The notes under the pieces: generated by a model | Told to the model about the DNA's origin: nothing | The model's database searches: none | Seen by the model: only the letters and a program-made list of their open reading frames with translations | Made by a program: the position numbers and the translations under genes | Assembly: GCF_030272615.1 (NCBI RefSeq) | Contig: NC_081413.1 | Location: 558,211,136-558,275,135, forward strand | Direction: 5' to 3' | Origin: Cryptomeria japonica | Taxonomy: Eukaryota > Streptophyta > Pinopsida > Cupressales > Cupressaceae | DNA length: 64,000 nt | In this document: positions 33,784-42,792 of the stretch, piece after piece | Layout: each line of letters opens with the position of its first letter | How positions within the stretch are numbered: position 1 is the first letter of the stretch

Positions 33784-34525
33784 TGGGGGAGATGGGGGAG
33801 ATGTTCGAGCAGTGGCAGTAGTAGCGACAGGCACACCAGGAGCTAGCAGTTCTAGATCTTCCAGAGATGTATATATAGATTGGATGGCCCGGGTGGTCAG
33901 ATGCAGGAGATCAGGTCTTGGGGATCAGGGGCATCAGGGCCCAGAGCAAGGGGTTCCCTTGGTTGAGCAGGTACCTATGACAGTATCACGGGTTGAGCAA
34001 CCATAAGCAAAGGCACCTCGATGGATCCTCATTAGGATGCCATCACATCAGCAACAGGCTTAGATTACGGACTTACAGGCTCAGGTTCAACAGCTAGAGA
34101 GTCGACTAGCAGAGAGGGACTCTCAGATGGCCCAGCTAGAGACTCAGATGGCTTCTCTCCTAGTCGAGAGAGACACAACTATGGATAGGTGTTGGTAGGC
34201 CGAGACACAAGTACAATTGTCAGGAGGGTCTACTTCAGGGAAGACCGCCTTGAAGATGATGCACCAAGGGATCCGAGAGGCTGAGTATTACAAGACATTA
34301 TACTTTACTGTTGTTCCTCCTGATCGAAGGGCTCCAGGATTTTCACAACTAAGCAGGAGATTGGGATAGAGCCAGACTGAGAGTCAAGGAGTGATAGGGC
34401 CACTTCAGAGAGCTCCCCCAGGTGGGGACTCAGGTATAGGGGTACCAGCTGGTGCTACTCTACCTATCGCATCAGGACAGAGTTTCGCTCCGCGTCCGAG
34501 TGGTCACACTGATATGGGACATTGA

Positions 34526-36130
34526 TCTATTTATGTACACACATTTTTGTGATGAGATATTGGTGATTTCTGCAATGTATATTTGTGATGTATCTCATAT
34601 ATTTTGTGATATCATTGTACCTTGGACATTGATCTTGTTTTGATGATATGATATGTAGTTGATTCTATTCGCTCTACATGACCTATGAAATGATGGATGC
34701 ATTCTATTTGATATATGATTATGATGTGCAATTTACTTTCATGATGTATGCTTGATGTATGCTTTAATTTTTATATGCTTATGAATTCTAGATGATAGAT
34801 ATATGATGATGCAGTATTTACATGATGTAGGCAAATGCAAATATGTATGGTGATGCTTATAATTTCTATGTGATGTTTGCGCAATGCAATGCTTTCTATG
34901 TTTATGATATTTTTATGATTCTTTCATGCATGTTATTATGAGATGGATGCAATGCAATGCAATGGTGATACCTTATATGATTTGAGATTAGATGAATGTC
35001 ATGCAATGATCTTACTAAATGAATGAATGAGTTTATGCTTTACATGAATGATGCCTTGGTATGCAATGGTTATATGAGATGAACTAACTTATCATGTAGG
35101 ATGAATGAATTGATTATTTTTGTCATTGTCCAATGTACTCAATCACGTAATAAGAGAGATAACACCATGTTAGCTTTGGCCTTGGAAAAGATGAGCATTG
35201 TGATCCCATGCAGAATGAAATGCAAATCTATCTTAAAATGCAAATGCAAAAAAAATGGAATGCAATGCAGTGATCAGACCGGTCATGGAGTCATTGCTTT
35301 GTTTCATCATTGAGCCTTTAAAATGTAGAAAGTGAGTGCAAACATCAATGGTATAATTGAACCATGATGACTTGAGCACTACTTTCCTGGGTTTTGATAT
35401 TGCAAGTTAGCACAAGCATCGAAGTATAATTGAACCAAGATGACTAGAGTGTTGCTTGTGTAAAACAGGCAGTATTAACCATTTCTATATGCAAGTCTGA
35501 AATGTTTTTGATGATACTCTGATGATCATTTCCTTAGACAACTTTGCACATATTAATGATTAATTTACATGCAGTAGACAAGAAAAATATCATGCTCCTT
35601 CCTCATTCCTCTAGTCAAAGACATCCTAGAGTTACTCAGAAATCATGATAGCGAAAATCAAAATAAAATAGTTGAACCATTATTGCCAAAGTGTTAAAAT
35701 CACGAGTCAAGATATATCATCCATTGATATGTGTTTTGTCATGTTTAGATTGATATGTGATAGTTAATGGTTGACAATGTGATCTTATGTTCAATGTTGA
35801 ATGTATCTCAGTTTTTTGCTTGACAAGCATTGTCTAACTATTGTTCTACCTGCTTGATTAAGCTTAAAATGATCAAAACTTTTTGCCCCCAGCCAGGTTC
35901 AAGATTTTGCCCCCAACCTAGAAACAAGCCTTATTATGATATAGTCAATGATCCAAACCATGATGAGAAATCACTTGGGATGCCTGTGTATGTACAAAGA
36001 CTTTATGATGAATATGAACAATGTTCATGGAAAAGAATGCAAGCGGAAGAAAGTGTGAACCAATAGATGGCAGAGCTAGCCGACAGATAGCGCCTGTTTG
36101 CCAGGTTTTCACCATCTGTTTTTATTGCAC
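34526..36130. other. Spacer of E2 between the two convergent genes
   Basis: AT-rich low-complexity sequence with many ATGATGC, TGCAATGCAATG and GATATGAT repeats (about 34,560-35,100), then unique sequence. About 36,066-36,130 is homologous, reversed, to the post-integrase spacers of H and E1. Reading frames in this stretch (for example 35,830-36,066) have no recognisable product. Confidence 0.65.
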
Positions 36131-36137
36131 TTTTTCT

Positions 36138-36350
36138 CATATTTGATTTTTTATTGTTTTTGGATTTTCTATTTTTTCACTGTTTTTGGATTTTTCTGCT
36201 TTTTCACTGTTTTTGGATTTTTTGCTTTTTCATTGTTTTGGGATTTTTTGCTTTTTTACTGTTTTTGGATTTTTTGCTTTTTCACTGTTTTTGGATTTTT
36301 TACTTTTTCACTGTTTTTGGATTTTTTACTTTTTCACTATTTTTGAATTT
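36138..36350. repeat. Tandem repeat of 26-27 bases next to the gag deletion junction of E2
   Basis: About eight copies of CACTGTTTTTGGATTTTTTGCTTTTT. The Phe-rich reading frames here are artefacts of the repeat. The reversed unit resembles the AAAATCCNNAAAA-rich stretch following integrase in H (28,540-28,620), so it probably expanded from that spacer. Confidence 0.8.
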
Positions 36351-36369
36351 TTAAGTAATAACTCGTTTA

Positions 36370-37340
36370 ATCATTTAAGTTGTCTATGAATATGTCCATT
36401 TTTTCATACTCTGGCACTGTACGAGGATACCTCGAAGCTAACTGCCTCCATCATTGTAAGAATGTCATGAAGGGTTCTCCACTCTTTTGTTTTGTGTTAC
36501 ACAGGTCTAGCATGGTTACTTCATGTTGGATGTTATAAGAGTATTGTGAAACAAACTTATCCACCAATTCTGAGAATGATTTGATTCCAGGTGTAAGTTT
36601 GGAGAACCATTCCATAGCTAGTCTAGCTAAGCTTTTCGGAAATAGTATCATTAAGTATGTATCCTCATGTGCAAACTCCATACTCATTGTGCAAAATTCC
36701 CTTATATGATCTTGAGGGTCAGTGCTTCCATCATATTTTTCATATCTAGGAGTTTCGAAACCTATAGGAAGTGGTCTCATGTTTAGGTTTTTGTTGAATG
36801 GATAAGGACATATTTCTCAAAGTGAGTATCTTCTAACATTTCCTCTTTGCATATCTTGAATTTGTGTTTCTAGTGTTTGTATTTGTTGTGTGAGAGTTCT
36901 GATAGGATTATCCACATGATTTGTTCTTGCATAGCCATGATTTTGCATTCTAGGAGGATCTTGATCTCTTCTGATATCATCTCTATCCCTTCTTGTATCC
37001 TCATTGGTTTGAGCGTTATTTAGAATTTCTACTTCATCCCTTGTGGGAATGTAAGTTTGCTCATTGTTTCTAGTGTTGCTAGGAATTGACGTGTCATTGA
37101 GTTTGAGACCAAAAATATCCTCGTATTGTTCGTTATTAAGGGGGGGTTCATTTCTCTTTTGTGTCAATTTGTTCACATCAAAATCTTGGGGGAGTTTAGC
37201 ACCAGTTTTTGCTAACATTAGGAAATATTTTCCTTTTTCTCCCTCCAATATTTTCTACATAAATTTATTGAATTGAGGATTTTTTTGATATCTCTGACAT
37301 GTTGTTCTGTTGTTTCCTCTTCAACTTGTATTTCATCTTC
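36370..37340 (-). pseudogene. Truncated gag of E2
   Basis: On the minus strand the frame reads GEKGKYFLMLAKTGAKLPQDFD at the N side, then a polar linker with RRDRDDIRRDQDPPR, a coiled-coil-like IRTLTQQIQTLETQIQDMQRG, and the capsid core PRYEKYDGSTDPQDHIREF, TYLMILFPKSLARLAMEWF, YSYNIQHEVTMLDLCNTKQ. In-frame stops lie near 36,820 and 36,452. After the YPRTVPE motif and FID-like residues (about 36,380) it passes straight into post-integrase spacer. The zinc knuckle and all of pol are therefore deleted. It keeps the part of Gag that forms capsids, but in broken form. Confidence 0.85.
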
Positions 37341-37927
37341 GTGTTCCATGTTTCTATAGTCTTCAATTATTTCAAATGTGTCTATTTCTATTTTTGTAAT
37401 CTTTCATCTCTGAGCCCTGGTTAGAACGAGCATACACATGTCTTGAATGTTTTTCGAGGTTTAAATCTTGTTTAATGTGTTATAATAAGTGACAAATTGT
37501 TGAGGTTAAATTTGTGGATGGATAGACACAAAATGATCTTTTCAAGTATTTGCTTGTTTGCAAGTTTTTTGATCTTAGTTTTGGAGTGCAAATTTTGTGA
37601 TTTTTGATATGACCAAGTTCAAATAGGAACGATATATCTTATGATAAAGAATGAGGTTATTTTGATCAACCGTTGTAGTTTTGTGATTAAAGGATGATAG
37701 ATCCTAATGAGAAACTATGTTTGAATGATCAGTTTATCAAAGACAATGTGGTGTTGCACTTTAAGGTGTTTGATCTTTAACTTGTTTGAGGTGAATACTT
37801 GAGACTTTTGTGTGTCTTGTTCTTGAATCTGTTTTGACAGAAGATAACCTTATTGAATGACCCAACAAGATGACCTACTCTCTATGTTTGACTGTTTGAG
37901 AAATGGGTTGTTTTTGTTTTCTAATTT

Positions 37928-38215
37928 TGATGCAGTTTACCAAAAACGCTGACAAAGTGACCAGGAACTCTGCTATACTGACCAGAAACGCTGAGAGACA
38001 GACCATAAACACTGTTCTGCACCCTAGAAACACTGACAAATAGACCAAAAACACTGACAAACAGACCAGGAGCACTGACAAATAGACCAAAAATGCTAAC
38101 GGACAGACCAGAAACTCTATTTTGCACACCAGAAACGCTGACAAACAGACCAAAAACTCTGTTTTGCACACCAGAAACGCTGACAAACAGACCAGAAACT
38201 CTGCTTTGCAATACA
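37928..38215 (-). repeat. AGCGTTTCTGGT array in the E2 leader (gag side)
   Basis: On the plus strand, ACCAGAAACGCTGACAAACAG-like units recur about twelve times with 20-24 base spacing and variants such as AACTCTG. The reverse complement, in the gag direction, reads CTGTTTGTCAGCGTTTCTGGT. Weaker continuation at 38,440-38,600. Confidence 0.85.
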
Positions 38216-38609
38216 GTGACTTTAAAGGTCAAATAATGATGTGTATACTTAGCAAATTTGGTGTTTGAACTTAGGAGATTGTTCTTTTGACCTCATTTTG
38301 TGATTTTCAGACTCAGAAAATGGATATGTAGACCTAGCAAGCACAAACTAGGATATTTGATGCTGCAACATGAGCAATTTGATATGCAACTCACACGAGT
38401 TGTTGATTAGACGAAGGGATCTTACCTTTAGACCAAGAGAGCTACTGTTTAGACCAGGAACTCTACTATACTGACTAGAAACGCTACCAAATGGACCAGA
38501 AATGCTGGCAAAATTATTAAAAACACTGACAAACTGATCAGAAACTCTGTTAAACTGACCAGAAACTTGAATGTTTAGACCAGAAACTCTGATGTTTAGA
38601 CCAAAAACT

Positions 38610-38890
38610 CTAATGTGTTCAACCTTGGAGAGTTAATGTTAAACTATGAGAAATTTGACATTCGTACCAAAACATCTGACGTTCGGACTAGAAATGCAAC
38701 TGTTTGGACCATAGGTGTGACAGTTTGAACTGCAGATGCGACTGTTTAAAATTTGGATGCGACTGTTTTGACCAAAAGTGCTAATGTTGGACTGTGAATA
38801 CGAGTGTTTGGACTGATAAAGCTAATGTTTGGACTGTGAATGTGACTGTTTGGACCGTGGATGCGACTGTTTTGACTGAAAGAGCTAACC
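38610..38890 (-). repeat. GACTGTTTGGACC-type array in the E2 leader
   Basis: Units such as GATGCGACTGTTTGGACC, GTGAATGCGACTGTT and AGCTAATGTTTGGAC recur about ten times on the plus strand. It is related to the neighbouring array in spacing but not in exact wording. Confidence 0.7.
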
Positions 38891-39934
38891 TGCTGTGAAA
38901 CTTGTGAATTTGACAGTTTGAAGTTTGAGTTTTCAATGTTTGTTGTATTTCAATGGATGATATCTTGACTTGACTTACAAACACAGAATTCAGATTGTAT
39001 TTTTGTCCCAAAGGACACATAAAGTGTATGTTCAATAAGCTTTAAAGAAAGCCCAAGTTTTCATGGGTTTTGAACAATTTGAAAACACATCAATCACTCT
39101 ATCCTAAGGAGATTGGCTGAGAATGAAAACCTTTGCTTGCTGACTTAGGTACACACCCAAAAGCTAATCAGAATACGGCCACTGAGTCTCACACAATGGA
39201 TTCTCAACGCCGTATTATTTGACTCCAAACACTAATGGGGGCACGATATGGCAAGTGTCTTGGAAGAGTTACTATCTCTCTTGCACAAAGATTATCACCC
39301 TTTTAGAGGTGAATCAAGTAGCTTCTAATTTACTTGGAACTAGTAAGGGGTCCGTTCAGCGCGTCAGGGTATAAACTCAATTAAGAGGTCTCCCAGCCTT
39401 GAAAACCAAGGTTTGATATACCCAAAGGTACGGAGGAGAGCTATTCCTGAGCACTGTCACTGCTTTGATTTTCATAAAAAACACATTTATTTTATAGTGG
39501 GTTGAAGTACTTGGCATTAGCGGTTCCCACTTAGGTCGTTCCCCTCTCACCGGCCTTAAGGGCTAAGAGTTAATAACTCCTCGGGAGGGCAGGCCTGCTA
39601 AAGAAATGCACTATTGAAAGCAAAGGATGAGTCTGGTTTTCTGATCACCTAAGAAAGGTGAGAGCATACTCGCCTATCATCAAAATACATAAGACATGTT
39701 TGTTCATTTCCATTGTAATTAGTCTATGTGCCTAATTTAACAAGTATAAGTGCAAAATCCTGCGGTTGCAAACAAAGTTAGTAGTTTATGTTGCATTCTT
39801 TGATGGTGAAATAGTTTATGACTCCAATCTTTCACAGCGAAATAAGTACCTACAAAACCAACAATTTGCAAATTAGGTTCGGGAAAATGATAGTCTAGAA
39901 GCATAAATGAGAAATGCAACATACAATTTTTGTA

Positions 39935-40300
39935 AAATCAATAAAAAAACTAAAAACACCATCAAATTGACCAAGAACGCCATCATATGTGCCAAGAACG
40001 TGGCTCTACACACCAGAAACGCTGATCTGCACACCAAAAAAGTTGTTCTACACACCAGAAATGTTGTTCTGCACACTAGAAACATTGTTAAATAGACTGA
40101 AAACGCTGACAAATGTACTAAAAATGCCACCATACATACCAAAAATGCTAAAGTACAGACTGAAAGCGCTAAAGTATAGAAAAACATAAAAACAGAGTTG
40201 AGGAATCTCCCATAAAAGCCATTTGAGGAGCCAGAATGCCACAATAGAGACCAAGAACGTTATTCGGGAGCCCAAGAGAGCTAATCTGCATTTTGAAAAA
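39935..40300 (-). repeat. Array near the primer site of E2
   Basis: ACCAGAAACGCTGATCTGCACACC-like units recur about twelve times (plus-strand wording), closely related to the array at 37,928-38,215. It lies between the primer site and the leader core, the position of the 748-1,012 array in E1. Confidence 0.8.
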
Positions 40301-40360
40301 GCTAATCAATTGTTAATGAAATTTCCTGCAAGCAAACTTGTTAGAGATCAAAGGGGCTAG

Positions 40361-40380
40361 GCCCCACTGTGGGCGCCAAT
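40361..40380 (-). other. Primer binding site of E2
   Basis: In the E2 direction the LTR end ATCACA is followed by TTAA and TTGGCGCCCACAGTGGGGC. It is the intact form of the decayed E1 site and fixes the strand of E2. Confidence 0.85.
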
Positions 40381-40383
40381 TAA

Positions 40384-41438
40384 TGTGATGCTAAAAATGT
40401 TGTTATTATAAGAGGCATACACATATAATGAGACAATATAATATAATTGAAAAGCTTAATTTCAAAACTAAATTAAAGATGCAAACCATAAGCCTTCCTT
40501 GAGATGTCCCATTTTCCTCTATTCTTGAGGACCTTGAAGGTGTTGGATTGATGGGCTCTCAGCAGAGCAATGACCTCCAAAATGACAACTCAAGAGTTGA
40601 GTAGCTATTTGATCATGATTGACTATGGAGATGATATGAAATGCATGCTTTAAGAAACTAGACTAACATGCTATGATAAATCCAAAAGCTAATTACTAGA
40701 TAATTGAAATGCAAATTGCCTATAGTAATGACACCTAAATTGATATGAGATGGGATCCTTATTGCTCCAAAATGGGGAATATTTATAGGAATTCCAAGGC
40801 CAAAGCTGAGGTGGCAGGAATCGACGGTCCAATTTGATCTGAAGACATCAAGGGCCAAGATTGAGGAAGTTGGAGAAGAGGACGAAGGAAGAGACACTTG
40901 TCATCTCTGTGGTGACAAGTGTCAAGGAGCCTTGCTCATGAGAGGGCAAGTGTCCAAGGGAGGAGACATGTGGAAAAAGTGCCATGTGTCTCAAGGAGAG
41001 AATATCCACACCATGGGAGGTTAGGATAAGGAGGTTAGAATGTGCAAGATAGGATAGGGTTAGTTAGACCCAAGATTAGATTGAATGGGTTAAGTTAGGG
41101 GATGGTTAGGTTAGTTGGTTAAAGTTAGGAGCCATGTGCTCATTTGAATTTAAAAATTCAAATAATTGGAAAATGGTAATTAATCTCAACAAGCTTGAGT
41201 TTGTTAATCTTAATTAGAGATTAGAAGAATTGATTAATATGGGGAGACATTAATTAATTTAGAATTAATTAATCAAAGGGGGATATTAATTAATAAATAA
41301 ATCATCTAGATTTATTTACAAGTAGATGAATAGAGAAATTAATTAAATTGCTTGTGAATTCAATTAATTGGGAAGGGGAATTAATCAAATAACTGCATAT
41401 TTAATTAACTATCTTCAGACCATTTTTAGGTGTATATA
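40384..41438 (-). repeat. 5' LTR of E2 (1,055 bases)
   Basis: Partner of 29,235-30,290. The outer end reads TGTATATA where the other copy has TGTATACA, a single change in the terminal CA. GCTAT follows at 41,439-41,443. Confidence 0.95.
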
Positions 41439-42485
41439 GCTATGATGGGGCATGATTATTTTTTTTGATTGTTGTATGTGGTTTATCTCTTATTAAGGTA
41501 TGTACTTGTCTCAGGATATTATAGGCAAAAGATCAAGGAGGACGTTCCGAGTCATCCATGAAAGGGGATAATCCTTATCTGTTCTACAAGCAATACTTAG
41601 GTCAACTTGATTCATTATATCAAGTTGCTTGTATTAACTTGCTATATCAAAATCCATGTAAGAAATACTCAGGTCATCTTGAATCATTATGTCAAGTTTC
41701 TTGTATTTTCTTACAACATTTTAAAGCTCAATGATGAAATCAAGCACTGTTACAAGATAACATATGAAGAATGGCAATATCATTTTTAGTTAGAGCATTT
41801 TAGATTAGCTCATTATTCATTTGCATTATAAATATTCAATGTCAGTTGCATTATAAGCATTTTATTTCATTCACAGATCAATGATCGTGAATAAAGATTG
41901 AGTATACTTGGACAAACAAAAATAATTTGCATTTGATCATTTTAGGTGCATTCATTTTTTTTCATCATAAATTTCATTTAGTTGCATTAGTTTTCATTCA
42001 ATTAAGTGCATTTCATTAATCATGTAGTGTATCGTCATTATTATTTGCATTATCATTTCATTAAAGATCATTTAGTTGCATCTTTGCACTTAGATTCATA
42101 ATCATATTATGCATAAACATTAAAGCAATCAATCGTTCATTTGCATTCCCATATAGATCATTGCATTCATATCATTTGAGTTAGTAAATCATTTTCAGTT
42201 GCATCCAAGGTCATCAAAATAAAAAATCATAAATATTTCATCATTGCATCATCATATAAAACATCATCATAATGAAGAAAAAAAAGATCATCACATCATC
42301 CACCTAATCGCTGCATCCATATAATCAATGCATATAGATCATCATAAAACAGAGTAACATGCATAATAAAGATCATCATCATATAGAGTCCATGTCTAGA
42401 TATATATCATCATAAAACAATAAAATTCCAAGTATACAATGATATTAGATCAAAAGTACAACTGCCTCATCAATACAAAGTCAAG
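41439..42485 (+). other. Spacer of H resuming after E2
   Basis: AT-rich low-complexity sequence with many CATCAT, TTGCATT and CATTTAG words. No supported gene. It links the post-integrase spacer of H with the antisense PMD gene. Confidence 0.65.
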
Positions 42486-42792
42486 TCAAGGTTGTCTTGT
42501 ACCACTACCACCCGACTTTGTCCATCTTTGTGGCTGTGGGCGAGAAGATCCTCCAGATGCCTGTCTCCCATGATCACCACTCCTCTAAGGAGGTCCCATG
42601 ACTCCACCACTACTAGTATCCATCCTCACAATGTCAAGTCAAGGTTGTCTTGTACCACTACCAACTGACTTCGTCCGTCTTTGTGGCTGTGGGTGAGAAG
42701 ATCCTCTAGATGCCTATCTCCCATGATCACCACTCCTCTGAGGAGGTCCCATGACTCCACCGCTGCTAGTATCCATCCTCATAGTGGTATGA
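42486..42792 (-). repeat. 153-base direct duplication at the end of the H PMD gene
   Basis: The stretch from TCAAGGTTGTCTTGTACC at 42,486 recurs at 42,639 with few changes. The offset is 153 bases, a multiple of three, and covers the C-terminal GPPQRSGDHG...RQP segment. Reading on the minus strand, the first copy already ends in TGA (42,639-42,641), so the second lies beyond the stop. Confidence 0.8.

Larger units (their letters stand above)
30823..34525 (+). pseudogene. Antisense PMD gene of E2, two exons, interrupted by an LTR-like insertion
   Basis: The exon 1 equivalent is 30,823-30,897 (25 codons, HRFEQVQRYERPP, matching E1 and H), but its first codon is ACG and its donor reads ATACGT instead of GTNNGT. 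Exon 2 starts at 31,993 with GAG after TTTGATTGCAG. It holds LLTALVERWHSEHNTFHLP, EITVTPKDVYQILRI, DIAWQGMLELGYA, FIGGFLCP, and later VIWRPYRDC and SLEPVDWDYPPG. An Asp/Gly-rich linker is split at 33,278-33,783 by an insertion. A Gln-rich coiled coil and the tail IREAEYYKTLY ... IGPLQRAPPGGDSG end in TGA at 34,523-34,525. In-frame stops, all TAG, include 32,479-32,481 and 32,719-32,721. It lies antisense to E2 gag. Confidence 0.85.
37345..40360 (-). other. Leader of E2 upstream of gag
   Basis: No long gene. A core near 39,060-39,700 matches the E1 leader core (1,680-2,300) in reverse orientation. Arrays of short units lie on both sides of the core (separate entries), the same arrangement as in E1. 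Confidence 0.65.
29235..41438 (-). mobile_element. Element E2: complete pol-less Tat element carrying gag and an antisense PMD gene
   Basis: It is bounded by two LTRs (29,235-30,290 and 40,384-41,438) and flanked by GCTAT on both sides (29,230-29,234 and 41,439-41,443). The primer site next to the right LTR and the polypurine tract next to the left LTR put it on the minus strand. Inside are a leader with arrays, about 0.9 kb of gag, then directly the post-integrase spacer, and the PMD gene on the opposite strand. Protease, RT, RNase H and integrase are absent, so it moved with enzymes from a relative. It inserted into H downstream of integrase. Confidence 0.93.

Noticed and set aside
36098-36389. 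Three overlapping Phe-rich open frames
   Set aside because: They are translations of a 26-27 base T-rich tandem repeat in all three frames, not genes.
37875-38232. Two overlapping minus-strand frames with LVCLSAFLV- and VSGLFVSV-type repeats that look like membrane proteins
   Set aside because: They translate the leader array of E2. Both frames are equally repetitive and nothing supports expression.
39873-40275. Repetitive frames of 62-123 codons on both strands
   Set aside because: Same leader array, read in several frames.
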